A DNA stretch of 64,000 nt from Rehmannia glutinosa (GCA_016081115.2 CM071926.1:15761971-15825970), one strand, 5' to 3'. Numbered from the stretch's first letter, positions 11,724 to 23,144 are shown. The notes: generated from the letters alone by a model not told the origin. Translations and numbers: made by a program.

Positions 11724-12012
11724 CTCGAAAAATCCGAAAAACAAATTGATTATGGAGTAAAAACTTTATGATTATTGTATAATGCAATATATTTATCCTT
11801 ATGGAGCAATCTGCTACAAATTAGAGTTTAAAGGGATAACTAGAACTATTGTTATTAAAGAATAAAATCCTAGGGGCAAAATGGTCCAAAAGTTGCAAAG
11901 AGTAATTATTTTCGTAGTTCAGGATGCAAAAGGTTAAAAATAAAAGTATAGGTTGTGAAGTGTAAAAAGGGGTAAAGTTCAGGTGGTTAAAAATAATTAT
12001 CTCGACAATAAA

Positions 12013-13933
12013 AATGCATCTCCACCAATCACCTAACAAAACTCAAATACTTTTTTTCTTAAAAAGTCCATATTGAACTCCATAATTCGTAGATAGACTT
12101 CTATTCCAAAAGTACTCCCAAACTTGTACTTACTAATTACCACTTAAATTCAAAGAACATATAAAAGATAATCTTATACATTTACTTGCTTCCCTTGCTC
12201 ATTTTTCCCCTATTCCTCTCTCACTTTTCCCAATAACGAATATAACTGCAAATAGAAGTTGCAATACATAGTGCATATGTGGGAACACTTTTGTAATGAA
12301 AATGCATTTATGAAATAGACTTTTTCATATGGACTTTTCAAAAAGTGTTTATGTGCAATGTAAAGTGTTTGGTAAAAGTACATTTTAAAACTTATTTTGT
12401 AAAAGTGGTAGAAAAGAAATCTGAAAGTCACAGATTTGTACATCTCCAAATAAACTTCTATAACAAGTTACTTTTCTGAAAGTCCATTTTTAAAATAATT
12501 ACTAAATATACAATTTCCTTTTATATCTCATTCTAATCAAAAAAGAGGTAAAAGTTTTATCGTAACACATGAACTTGAGATAATCCGATTTCATCTCTTT
12601 TGAGTTATCCCCCCCTCCCAAAAAAAAAAAAAAAAAATTATATGTCAAAATGAAAGACTCTAACCTAATATATGAAAATAATTATCTGAAATTTCATTCA
12701 AGAATCATGTTTTAAAATAAGAATATTAAAGAATGGCTAAAATTTTAGTATTGGAAAAGAGGTAAAAGTTTTACCATAACACATGAACTTGAGGTTATCC
12801 GAGTTCATCTCTTTTAAGTTATTCCCCCCCCTCCCCCTTCCCCTCCCCCACAAAAATAAAAAATTGTATGTCAAAATAAAAGACTCTAAACTAATATATG
12901 ATAATAATCTAAAATCTCATTTAAAAGTCATGTTTTAAAATAAGAATATCAAAAAATGATTAAAGTTACGTTCTAGTTTTGAAATCACATCATTGAAATA
13001 TTATTTTTTGAGGCCTGAATTTCGATGACTTTGTAAAAGTGTTGTGTATAGTGAACCCAATTAGTGTTGTTGTAACAATGCATATTAAATTGCAATTATT
13101 ATATTTTATTTTTAAATTCCTTACAAATATCATAACATATATACTTTTTTAAACTCTAATTTCTTTTAAATTTAATTATGTTTTGTATTATTTTTTATTT
13201 TGCTTAAATAAATTCTACTATTGTTAACTTAAAATTAGAATACTTCAACAATATGCCACCATATGACTATATAATTAATAATAGAGAAAACTTAAATTAC
13301 AATATACACTAAAAGGATATTGAAGTTAACAATTAAGAGGTAAAAGTGATTTTAACTCATTCTTTTAAATTTTAAAATATTTTTTCTAGACTTGCATTGT
13401 CATTATTCTTAATAAAAAAAATAACTTTCAACCTATAGATGAAACTTAATAAAAAAAAGAGAGACAAGAAATGCATTGAAAACAAAAAAAATATTCTCTT
13501 GTTCTCCTTATTTACAATATTCTTAAAACACCAAACTAAAAAATTAGTTTTAAAGCCTCGTTCAATAAATTTCAACTATATGTATACATGTTTATATATA
13601 TATTGTTGTTAGATTTTAAGTTTATATTATCATAATTATAAAGATTATTAGATCAAATGAATACATCATGAGAAAATAAGTAAGAATTAATCTAAAGTGG
13701 AATGTGAAAGATACATGGTATAACCATCATTGTAAAATAAAATTATTTTTTTCAAATATAAGCATATATGGTATCTTGATTGCTATAATGAATATAGTAA
13801 TTAGTGAGTAAACTTTAAAAGTAAATTTTGTGCATTAGCCCTTAATATGAATGTTAGATCAATTTTTAAATTAATAAATACTTTAAGATATACCCAATTT
13901 TCATAAAAATACGAAATAACATGAGACTTGAAG

Positions 13934-13995
<62 letters not shown>

Positions 13996-14275
13996 TTTTA
14001 AACTCAATCAAATGTTATATTTTGTTCAAAAATTGAAACATTATATTTTATTTTGTTAATTTAAATTATCGGTACTTAGATTTATCATAAATAATGTCAT
14101 CATAAATAATAGTATTGAAAAATTTAATAATATTTTAAGAATGTAATTTTAAAGTGATATCCGAGTTTAGCTTAAATTTGAAAATATTTACATATATTAT
14201 TCTAATGTTTCTTCTAAGTTTTACACACATATAATTCTTTCTTACTCTATATACATTTGGTTTGTCTTCGTATTT
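12013..14275. other. AT-rich non-coding DNA shared with copy 2, with local tandem repeat
   Basis: There is no gene. About 12539-12757 and 12758-12965 are two units of an imperfect tandem duplication (about 220 bp) sharing GAGGTAAAAGTTTTA, CACATGAACTTGAG and ATGTTTTAAAATAAGAATAT, and both hold a C-rich/A-rich tract. The whole interval recurs at 29423-31674. Confidence 0.6.
13934..13991. repeat. Compound (CT)n(TA)n microsatellite
   Basis: About 12 CT units are followed directly by about 17 TA units. The matching locus in copy 2 (about 31344-31390) is shorter in both parts, so the array has changed length since the duplication. Confidence 0.9.
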
Positions 14276-15305
14276 TTATTATTGGTGATATAGATTTTAT
14301 ATAAGATATTTAACAATAGACCATATAATATATAAAATATTCCATGATGAGAGACAAGAGAATTTCATTTTTTTTATTTTAGATAATCAAATAAAATTAT
14401 TGTTTATGATGTGAGATATGAAATGAGTAATAATTGTTATTCGCTACAATATTCTTTAATCTTTATTTATCATCTTTTTCCACATTCAACTTTGTTTAGT
14501 GAATTTTTATCCTAATCAAAAACAAATAGTACAAAATATATAATAAGAATAAATATTTCTCTTATATCCTCTAGTCTTTCATACCTCTATGTTAAAAGTG
14601 ATTTTCAAGATTCTTCTCATTATTTTAAAAATAAATTTCTGTTGAAGGTTTATTTTAATTTTTAATTAATTTTTATTCTTTTATTTGAGTATAAGTCCTT
14701 TTATATTATTTCCTATATGTTTACTTATTGTAATTCAAATTTAAGTTTATATTATCATATTGATTGAATAATTTCAATCAAAAGAATATATTTAAAAAAA
14801 AAACTAAGTTATTAATAGTATCTAGATTTGAATGTACAAGCTTCAAGGCTATATAAATTATTATAAAAAGGTTAATAAAGCTTCGTAGCCCCAAAATATA
14901 TTTATTCTAATTTTAATAATATCTTATATTTTAATTTAAACAATTATTTTTTGGTGAAATAATTATTTAATATATTATCCGAAATTGTCAGAATCGAATT
15001 TTACGGATAAGTTGATGGCCTCATGGTCGTATAAATACGGCATACCAATTGTGCCATCAAATCCAGTATCAATCTATATTACATTCGTATATGGCAATTG
15101 GCAAAGATGGTTATGTTTAAGTCAGTATTGTTTTGGCTATGGTCCTTTCATGCATGGTTTATTGCAAGTGTAATGTGTGACTACATTTTAAATTGCTCCA
15201 AAATTCCCATAGAAAATTTGAAACCATTTCATGACTGGATCTTCAAGCAAAGCGACCGTTGAATGTTGCAAAGGCGCTCGAAGTTGGTTTGATGCCCATA
15301 CTCCT
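14276..15305. other. AT-rich DNA left of the copia element, absent from copy 2
   Basis: Mostly AT-rich with no supported gene. The last 330 bases are less AT-rich and hold a short open frame at 14985-15173 that I do not recognise. This interval is part of the 1,574 bp missing from copy 2. Confidence 0.4.
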
Positions 15306-15619
15306 TGAAAGCAAACAAAGCCTTAGTGAGACAACTGAGTGATGTCATCCATGACGTCATTATGATTGCAAAGATTCCATTTGTACTGAATAGCATATGA
15401 TTATTAGCTCATGATTAGTTTGTTATATGAGAATGATTTAGATGATGACACTTATATGGATTGGATTGCCTTCATGTACTATAAGTACCTGTTGGTACTG
15501 TTCCATTGATCAAAGAATAAAGTAGCAAATTCTCAGTAAATATTCTTGGTTATATTCTCTACAAACACTGCACTGCATATTCATTCCTTCTTCAATGGAA
15601 TGTAATGTGTATTCTCACA
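15306..15619 (+). repeat. 5' LTR of copia element, copy 1
   Basis: A 314-bp LTR that begins TGAAAGCAAAC and ends TTCTCACA (TG...CA). It matches the complete 3' LTR of copy 2 (35606-35921). It contains TGATGTCATCCATGACGTCA near 15340, a TGACGT-type word. Confidence 0.9.
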
Positions 15620-15631
15620 TGGTATCAGAGC
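15620..15631 (+). promoter_or_regulatory. tRNA-Met primer-binding site, copia copy 1
   Basis: TGGTATCAGAGC follows the 5' LTR with no spacer and is complementary to the 3' end of initiator tRNA-Met. Confidence 0.92.
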
Positions 15632-15689
15632 AGATTGAGCCCTGACTCTGATCCATTTTACAGCTTTATTATTAGCTCATGGTTATTGT

Positions 15690-16440
15690 CATCCTTATCT
15701 GAAAGTATTTTAATCACTACCGTTGGTTTAAATACTTCCTGGGAATGTTTGAAAACTACCTTTGCAAGTCAAAATCAAGCTAAAGTCATGCAAAATAGGT
15801 TGCATTTGCAGACCCTTAAGAAAGGACATTTACAGATGAAAGAGTATTTGAACAAAAACAAAAGTTGTTGTGATTTGTTGGGTTCTGTTGGTGAGCCAGT
15901 TAGCCAAAAGGATCAAATAATGTATGTTTCGAGTAGCCTTGGTCCTAAGTATAACTTAATTATGGTTTCAGCCACTTCCAGACTTGAGCCTTGGAGTTTG
16001 AGTGAGCTTCATGCTCTTTTGCTCAGTTTTGAAAACCGATTGGAAACTTTTGAAGGTCGGAATATTATTGAAGATGGATCTTTCTCTGTGAATCTTACAC
16101 AGAACTTTAGCAACAAGAGAGGAGGAATAAATCATGTCCCAAGAGGAAGAGGTTACTATCATAACTCAAATGGGAACAATCGAGATCAGAATTTTAACAT
16201 CAACAACAGAGGTAGAGGCAGGTTTGGTGGCACTGGAAGAAGAGGATGTAGATATGGAGGCAAAATAGACCACGATGCCAAATCTGTCACTATAACAATC
16301 ACACTGCAGAGAGATGTTTCTACAGGGCTGATCTTCGTTTCACACCCAATTCTGGATCACACCAGCCACAGTAGAGTTATCAGCAGGATAGCAGCAGAGT
16401 CACCAGCCACAGCAGAGTTATCAGCAGCAGAGTTCTTTTG
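15690..16440 (+). pseudogene. copia gag remnant, copy 1
   Basis: A gag-type domain reads TSWECLKTTFASQNQAKVMQ, then LKKGHLQMKEYLNK and YVSSSLGPKYNLIMVSATSR, the usual copia gag order. A Gly/Arg-rich tail (GRGRFGGTGRRG) leads to a decayed zinc knuckle (CRYGGKIDHDAKS), which has lost Cys residues. The N-terminus after the primer site is short or missing. Gag would form the virus-like particle and bind RNA. Confidence 0.82.
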
Positions 16441-16451
16441 GATATTCAAAT

Positions 16452-18166
16452 GTGAATGTTGCAAGCATTTCTACTGAAGAAGCTTCTCAGGATTTGAATT
16501 GGTATCCTGATTCCGGTGCCACCAACCATGTGACCTATGATATGGGTAACCTCAATATTGCCAGTGACTACGAGGGAACTGAGAAGGTGCAAGTTGGAAA
16601 CGGACAAGGTTTGAATATTGCTCATTTTGGTAATACTATAGTTGCACCACCTAATTCTGATTATCATTCTTCTAACCATTCTTTTCTTCTTAAAAATCTC
16701 TTGCATGTCCCTCACATCACTAAAAATCTTATTAGTGTCAGTCAATTTGCTCAAGATAATAATGTTTTCTTTGAGTTTCACTCATCCTTTTGTCTTGTGA
16801 AGGATCAACACACAGGGAATGTTCTACTTCAAGGAGCTCTTAGAAATGGCCTTTATAGCTTTACTCTCTCCAGTTCCAAGTCCTCTGTCTTGCAGTCCTC
16901 ATCCAGCCCACACAATAAGCATAATTTTGGTCTCATGTCCATCAATTCTGCTATGGTTAGGGATAGAATAAGTTTGGATATTTGGCATTCTAGACTTGGG
17001 CATCCTTCTTTTAAGGTTGTTAAAAGAGCCTTTCACAGTTGTAATGTTCCTTAACTTGATTATGAAAATCAGTCTTTATGTTCTTCATGTCTTTTATTTA
17101 AATCACACAAATTACCTTTTCACAATTCTGATTCACACAACTACAAGCCATTTGATCTTATTCATAGTGACTTATGGGGACCCTCTCCCCTGCAGTCAGC
17201 TGGAGGATACTCTTATTATGTTAGCTTTATTGATGATGTTACTAGATATACATGGCTCTATCTCCTTAAAGCTAAATCTGATACCTTCACAGCCTTTGTG
17301 CATTTCAAAAACTTCATTGAAAATCAATATCACACAACCATTAAAATATTACAAACTGATGGGGTGGAGAATTCAAAGTCTTAACTAATTATCTTGCTTC
17401 TAATGGCATTTTGCATCGATTCTCTTGTCCATATACACCACAACAAAATGGCCTTGCTGAAAGAAAACACAGGCATATTGTTGAAGTTGGTTTAGCCTTG
17501 ATGGCTAACAGTCACATGCCTAAAAGATTCTAGGATGCAGCCTTCACTAGTGCTACATATTTGATAAATAGAACACCCTCTAAGCCACTTCTTTTTCAAA
17601 CCCCAATAGAAGCTCTAACAGGACATAAACCTAACCTCCTTCATCTTAGAGTCTTTGGGTGTCTTTGCTATCCATATCTAAGGCCTTATAACAAACATAA
17701 GCTTGAATATAGGAGTCAGCCTTCCATTTTCCTTGGCTACAACAGTCAATATATAGGCTACAAGGTCCTACTTCCTAATAACAAAGTTATCATTACTAGA
17801 CATCTTGTTTTTGATGAGTCCAAATTTCCTTTCCACAGTAACAGCAAACAAAATGCTCCATCTCAACCTCATCATAGTGATAACAATTTCCATACAATTT
17901 CCCAAATACCTCTTGCTCAGTCCTTCTTTCCAAATGATCCAAGTGATCCTGCTTCTCCTTCTTCCAGTAGTAACTTTCCTGTCACTCTTCCTAGCCCTCA
18001 CACATGTCCTCACGCCTCTCATTCTTCCAGCTCAACATCTTCCATTTCTTTAGAAAAAGGTGGTCAATTATATGTGGAATTACCAATTCAAGTTAATGAT
18101 CAAACTGATTCTGTTACCACTAATGCTTCTTTTCAGTCTGTCCCTATGATGTTGCAGGTAATATAG
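16452..18166 (+). pseudogene. copia protease and integrase, copy 1 (broken)
   Basis: The protease site WYPDSGATNHVT is at about 16500. The pre-integrase zinc region LDIWHSRLGHPSFKVV is at about 16975. The integrase core has HSDLWGPSP (about 17165), ILQTDGVENS (about 17348) and PYTPQQNGLAERKHRH (about 17431), which supply the D, D and E residues across frames. FGCLCYPYLRPYNKHKLEYR and FLGYNSQYIGYKVL follow. Stops or frame changes occur near 17050, 17381 and at 17532 (TAG), so the enzyme is dead. Confidence 0.88.
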
Positions 18167-18177
18167 GTACTCATCAT

Positions 18178-19152
18178 ATGATCAGTCGAGCTAAAGTAGG
18201 TATTCATAAGCCTAAGGTCTACACTTCTCATAAACAGATTCTTGAAGAACCTCAGTCTATCCAAGAGGCCTTATCTATACCAGAATGGAAGCATGTTATG
18301 ACACAAGAATATGAAGCTCTCATCAAGAACAATACCTGTACTCTTTGTACTTTGCCCTGTAACAAGCAAGTTATTGGCTGCCGGTGGGTTTTTAAAACAA
18401 AAAGAAATGCTAATGGGAGTCTTGCTAAATACAAAGCAAGGTTGGTTGCTAAGGGATACACTCAGGCTTTGGGATTTGATTATACTGAAACTTTTAGTCC
18501 AGTGGTCAAACCAGCAACCATTCGAATTATTTTGAGCATTGCTCTGTCTCAAGCTTGCCATATTAGACAGTTGGATGTTGATAATGCCTTTCTTAATGGA
18601 GAGCTAGACACAGAGCTTAATATGGAATAGCCCCCTGGTTTTATTCAGAGTAATTCAGCTTCTCTTGTCTATAAGTTGAAGAAATCCCTTTATGGGCTTA
18701 AACAAGCATCCAGTGCATGGACAAGTAAATTTGCAAATGCTCTTCTCCAATTGGGATTCTCTGCTGCAAAGTCTGATAACTCCTTGTACTACAGACGAAC
18801 TGCAACTTCTTGCATACTGATTTTAGCTTATGTTGATGATATAGTGATTACAGGCAACCAACGAGAGGAAATTCAAGTTGTTATAGATGAGATGCATCAG
18901 TTCTTTTCTCTAAAAGACTTAGGGAAAGTGAATTATTTTCTTGGTATTGAAATCACACATAAGAAGGATGGACTATTTCTTAGTCAAAAGAAATATGTGG
19001 AGGAATTGTTGAATAAAGTTGGAATGCAAGCAGCTAATGGACTTGTTACACCCATGGTAAGCTCTACTTTTCTGTCAAAGTTTGATGGTAATCCTGTTTC
19101 AGATAGTAAGCTATATAGAAATATTGTTGGTGGCTGCAATATGCAACATTGA
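18178..19152 (+). pseudogene. copia reverse transcriptase, copy 1 (one internal stop)
   Basis: RT motifs appear in order: WKHVMTQEYEALIKNNTCTL, GCRWVFKTKRNANGSLAKYK, ARLVAKGYTQ, DYTETFSPVVK, QLDVDNAFLNGEL, YGLKQASSAW, and the catalytic LAYVDDIVITGN (about 18827). KKYVEELLNKVGMQ follows. An in-frame TAG at 18628-18630 splits it, and it runs into a stop at 19150. Confidence 0.92.
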
Positions 19153-19783
19153 CCAGGCCTGAGATGAGTTTTAGTGTTAATCAAGTGAGCCAATTCATGC
19201 CAAATCCATTAGATAAGCATTGGAAAACTGTAAAATGGATCTTGAGGTATTTTGCTGGGACCTTGGACTACGGATTGAATTTCACAGCATCATCTTCTCT
19301 CAATCTTTGAGCATTTGTCGATGCCTATTGGGCTTCAGATCTTGATGACAGAAGAAGTACCTCAGGTTTTTGTGTATTTTTAGGGAATAATTTGATTTCC
19401 TGGAGTTCAAAGAAACAACCAACGGTCTCAAGGTCTAGCACGGAAGCTGTTTAGCGTTGGTCACTTGTGATATATTGTGGGTTAAATTGCTTCTCAGTGA
19501 GCTCAAGTTTTTATTGGATAGAAAAGTAGTTATTTGGATGGATAATCTTGGAGCCATTTCTCTAGCTGGTATTCCTGTTCATCATGTGCGTACTAAGCAT
19601 TTGGAAAAATCGACTTGCATTTTATCAGGGACAAGGTTGCAAATAATTATATTGCGGTTCAATACGTTCCATCCTTGGATCAAATTGGTGATATTTCACC
19701 AAACTGCTCACAGGCCAATTCTTCACTCGACTTCGAAATAAGTTGAATGTTTTACCTCGAGCCTCCTTCGAATTGAGGGGGCA
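19153..19783 (+). pseudogene. copia RNase H remnant and polypurine tract, copy 1
   Basis: Fragments of copia RNase H appear in alternating frames, including FLGNNLISWSSKKQPTVSRS (19378-19438) and the HHVRTKHLE track (about 19579-19605). It is heavily frameshifted. The purine run ATTGAGGGGGCA (19772-19783) immediately before the 3' LTR is the plus-strand primer. Confidence 0.75.
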
Positions 19784-19986
19784 TGAAAGCAAACAAGGCC
19801 TTAGTGAGACAGCTGAGTGATGTCATCCATTATGTTATTATGATTGCAAAGATTCCATTTGTACTGAATAGCATAGGATTATTAGCTCCTGATTAGTTTG
19901 TTTTATGAGAATGATTTAGATGATGACACTTGTATGGATTGGATTGCCTTCATGTACTATAAGTATGTTGGTATTGTTCCATTGAT
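19784..19986 (+). repeat. Truncated 3' LTR, copia copy 1
   Basis: It begins TGAAAGCAAAC like the 5' LTR and follows it to CCATTGAT at 19986, where homology stops. The missing third is intact in copy 2 (to 35921). The break is a candidate rearrangement point. Confidence 0.88.
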
Positions 19987-20285
19987 AAATTTGCTATCCA
20001 ATTGATAATCAATCGAGTGCTAAAACCAAATATTAAAACAAACTTAACCAAATTCAAGGGTGTTAAGTCTTCCAATGAAAACAAATCATAGTCGAGTTAA
20101 GTCTTTAGTCAAAACAAGTGAGTTATTCTATCAACGGCTCGATCAGTGCATTTGAGTGACTAACTCACGATTAACTAACTTAGTTGTCCATCAAGGACAC
20201 AATTTGTGAAGTATTAACTCGAATATTTAAAAGGACTAATTTGAAAAGTTGGTAAGGTTTATTCAACCCCCTTCTAAACCTTACA
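19987..20285 (-). repeat. Probable LTR fragment, reverse orientation
   Basis: Read on the minus strand from 20285, it begins TGTAAGGTTTAGAAGGGGG and continues GTTGAATAAACC, a wording typical of LTR starts in some plant copia elements (the solo LTR at 50416 starts similarly, TGTAAGTCC). The other end meets the truncated copia LTR. No primer site or partner LTR is in view. Confidence 0.42.
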
Positions 20286-20309
20286 CTCATACCCCTTGGG
20301 ACCTACACA

Positions 20310-21560
20310 CACCGTTCGAAATACACTATACACCCTGGAGGAAACAAGATGTATAAGGAATTGAAACGGCATTACTGGTGGGTAAACATGAAGAACCAGG
20401 TAGCGGAGTTTGTTGCGAGATGTTTGACTTGTCAACGAGTAAAGCGAACACCAACGACCATCCGGTTTATTACAACCGTTGAGAGTTCCAGTGGAAATGG
20501 CAATACATAACGATGGACTTCGTGACGGATCTACCAAGGACTAGAGGAGACCAGGATGCTATATGGGTAGTCGTAGACCGACTCACGAAATCTGCACACT
20601 TCTTACCCATGAAGAAAACCGACAGCTTGCAGAAACTCGCGCAAATTTATATCCGAGAGATCATTCGACCGCATGGAGTGCCGGTCGACATTGTGTCGAC
20701 AGAGACCCGAGGTTTGTCTCCGATTCGGGAAGTGCTTGCACGAGGAATTGGGTACCTCGCTAAGTTTCAGCACAACAGCACATCCACAAACGGATGGCCA
20801 GTCTGGGCGAACGATTCAAACCCTGGAAGAAAAGCTGCGAGCTTGCACGTTGGATTTCCAAGGAAGTTGGGATTCGTACTTACCATTGGCCGAGTTTGCC
20901 TATAATAACAGCTATCAGGCCACAATTGGGATGGCAACCTACGAAGCCTTGTACGGACGAAAGTGTATATCTCCACTACACTTGGAGATTGATGACCAAT
21001 GGACTCCAAAAGAAAAACGAAAGTCGCCCTCGATTCCAAAGGTCGACTTAGTTCAGGAGGCCATGGAGAAGGTCAAGCTGATCAAGGAACGGATCCGCAC
21101 AGCTCAGAGCCGCCAAAAACGTTACGCAGACAAGAAGAGCTCTTGGAATTTGAAGCCGGAGATGAAGTATTTCTCATACTCTCTCCACGGAAAGGATTGA
21201 TCAATCCGAAGAAAGGAGGCAAGTTGAGCCCGAGATATGTTGGACCTTACAAGATTTTGCAGAGGATCGGGAAGTTAGCCTACCGACTCGAGTTACCAGC
21301 ACAGTAATGCGGGAATGCACGATGTATTCCACGATCGAGGTTAAAGAAGTATCAACCAGATCCCGAGCATATCATCACCCAAGATACTCCTCCTCTGATA
21401 GAAAATTTATCCTACATTGAGAAACCAATCCGGATCATTGACCAGCAGATACGTCAGTTGCGTAATAGAGAGATTCCGATGGTTAAAGTGGTATGACGAA
21501 ACCACAACCGAGACGAAGACGCAACGTGGGAGATGGAAAAGGTAAGGAGTTTGCAAAGGC
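20310..21560 (+). pseudogene. Ty3/gypsy integrase fragment with chromodomain-like end
   Basis: The H2C2 zinc region reads HYWWVNMKNQVAEFVARCLT then CQRVK (about 20365). The integrase core has MDFVTDLPRTRGDQDAIWVV and KSAHFLPM, then a frame change where the second Asp lies (DPRFVSDSG in another frame). TTAHPQTDGQSGRTIQTLE follows, in which the Glu-bearing position of the usual QSERTIQ reads G. The C-terminal part has KLSPRYVGPYKILQRIGKLA, then a HDVFH-type track and a chromo-like DEDATWEMEK (about 21510). Gag, protease, RT and RNase H are absent, and no LTRs are seen. It is dead and 5' truncated. Confidence 0.85.
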
Positions 21561-21589
21561 GGAAATGATTTTGTTGCAGGTATTGCAGC

Positions 21590-22570
21590 ATACAAAATTT
21601 GTTACTTTGAACCTTATGTACAATGCGAACATGGGGATATACTAGCTGCATTTGATGATGCTATAGTAGATGGAGTCGATATCATTAATTACGATTTCCA
21701 TTGGAGGACACATGGCATCTTAATTGACGAATGATCCAATTTCAATTGGTTGGCGCCCTTCATGCATCACAAAAAGGCATTTTAGTGGTGCAATTTGTGG
21801 GGAACAGTGGGCATGCATAGAAGAAATACTTTCTTCTTTCGTGATAAAATGATCTTGATAAAGTTTTGTTCGTTCTCTAATTGTTTTCTTTTTATACATA
21901 GCACGTGTTAAAGGGCAAGTCAGCGAATTCGTTTAGATTGAAAGGGACTAGTACCCGTAGTATATATATGGAGAAGATGTCTCATGCAAATGCGAAGAAC
22001 AAGATGCACAATAAACTTGGCCTCTATAAATTGCTTTTTCATCCAACTTCCATTGTCTCTTTTTTACGGGAAAAAAAAAGAATAATGATTTATGATTTTA
22101 TAAGTGCCTAAACCCTTCTTGAATTTCAGATAACAGTGATCCAGGATGTGTAGACTCCGGTTTAGTGAAGGGAAAGATTGTACTCTGCAACACCTATACG
22201 GGCATAATATGAGCCTTTAGAGTTGAAGCTATCAGAGCAGTTACATTATATGCATGATTACACCACTCATGTTTCTTTGGTTGTTCTTATTGCGGAGTCC
22301 ACCTTGCATGAACAGGACTTCCATGTGGTTTAGAGCTACCTCGGTTGTGCAATGTGTACACGAAACATTTTAATACATAAAAGATTAGTATATTATTAAA
22401 GTCGAATTTAGAGAGATTTAAAAATACTTATATTATTCGAATTCGACCTTTTAACGCAGATCTCCCAGAGTGGATTTATTGACTAGTGAATCAATAGAAA
22501 TCCCTTCCTGCCCCTCAGGTTGCTAGTTTTTCTTCAAGTGGACCAAATATTATCGTTCGAGATATGTAAT
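21590..22570 (+). pseudogene. Decayed subtilase fragment
   Basis: Plus-strand remnants of a cucumisin-like subtilase in gene order. GIAAYKICYFEPYV and GDILAAFDDAIVDGVDII (about 21592-21680) correspond to part of exon 5 of the intact gene. GKSANSFRLKGTS (21913-21951) corresponds to exon 6. DPGCVDSGLVKGKIVLCNTY (about 22140-22200) corresponds to the PA-domain exon. QVASFSSSGPNIIVRDM (about 22518-22568) corresponds to exon 8. The catalytic Asp and His exons and the Ser exon are missing, and stops are present. It abuts the gypsy fragment on the left and the LTR array on the right, so insertions probably cut it. Confidence 0.78.
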
Positions 22571-22637
22571 TTGAAGATACAAAACTTGTATGTTATTTCT
22601 TTATCCGTACATATAACCATGGCTGGTAAGAAAGATA

Positions 22638-23144
22638 TGTTGGGTATACGGGTGTAAGTGTGAAAATGTGAGAGACATTGAGAAATAAATTGGAAGAATT
22701 AAATATTAACTCACTAAAAATATAGTCTCAAAGATACAATTTTTTCGAGACATATATTGCTCTCTCTCACTTGAATAGCCTAATCGGCTTTACTCTTTTC
22801 ATGTGATCGCTCACAGATTGCTTTTTACATCTTTGTGATGCTCACTTGATCCCTCTTGGGATTGACCTCTTTTGATCCCTATTGGGATGTCTTTGATCCC
22901 AATTTGGGATACCCTTAAGTGTTGCACATAATGCATATTTATAGGCCTAATTTTGGTGTTAATTAATCATGGTGGACATTAGTTGGTGCAATAAGATTAG
23001 TGGGCAATATTATTCTAACCACCATGTAGTGCATTGTTGACTTGGAATAATGGTTGCACCATTTTCTTTGGACGGTTGCATAAAGTTTTGGCCAGTTGCT
23101 TTTCTCAAAGCCTTCAGATAGATTACAAATTAATATTTTTAACA
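22638..23144 (-). repeat. LTR 1 of the tandem array
   Basis: It begins TGTTGGGTATACGGG and ends TTTTTAACA. In element orientation this is the outermost 3' LTR. It is followed by CCCCCTCTTAAG, the polypurine tract on the minus strand. Confidence 0.88.

Larger units (their letters stand above)
4001..11733 (+). mobile_element. Endogenous caulimovirid (pararetrovirus), full-length monomer, defective
   Basis: One genome-length unit of a plant reverse-transcribing DNA virus. In order it holds a tRNA-Met primer site, a coat-like region, a zinc knuckle, a movement protein, aspartic protease, RT, RNase H, a second downstream ORF, a promoter, a poly(A) signal and leader. The 10-base word CTCGAAAAAT stands at both ends (4001-4010 and 11724-11733), as expected if a circular genome was opened beside the primer site. 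The frame is broken many times, so no intact polyprotein is encoded. The two-ORF layout with a non-RT second ORF recalls Florendovirus, but genus assignment needs an RT tree. There is no integrase. Confidence 0.82.
3754..12003. mobile_element. 8.25-kb Mutator-like TIR element carrying an endogenous pararetrovirus
   Basis: The left end begins GGGATAACGTTTTTAATCA and the reverse complement of the right end begins GAGATAATTATTTTTAACCA. Both continue with similar TTTTTACACTT and CAAC words, giving imperfect inverted repeats of at least 60 bp. GACAATAAA occurs at 3745-3753 and 12004-12012, a 9-bp target duplication as made by Mutator-like elements. The duplicated region at 29414-29422 has a single GACAATAAA and no insert, so the borders are well supported. 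No transposase is visible; the interior (about 4001-11733) is viral. It could be a non-autonomous MULE that acquired viral DNA, or a MULE-type element into which the virus integrated later. The flanks 3754-4000 and 11734-12003 are TIR or sub-terminal sequence. Confidence 0.8.
15306..19986 (+). mobile_element. Ty1/copia retrotransposon, copy 1 (3' LTR truncated)
   Basis: The layout is 5' LTR (15306-15619), tRNA-Met primer site, gag, protease, integrase, RT, RNase H, polypurine tract, 3' LTR. The 3' LTR stops at 19986, about 110 bp short of the 5' LTR length. Several in-frame stops and frame changes show the copy is defective. The 5' flank is CTCCT. Copy 2 at 31675-35921 keeps the full 3' LTR but has lost the 5' end. 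Confidence 0.92.

Noticed and set aside
13801..14007. Minus-strand open frame with YIYIYI and RERERE runs
   Set aside because: It is a translation of the (TA)n and (CT)n microsatellite, not a protein.
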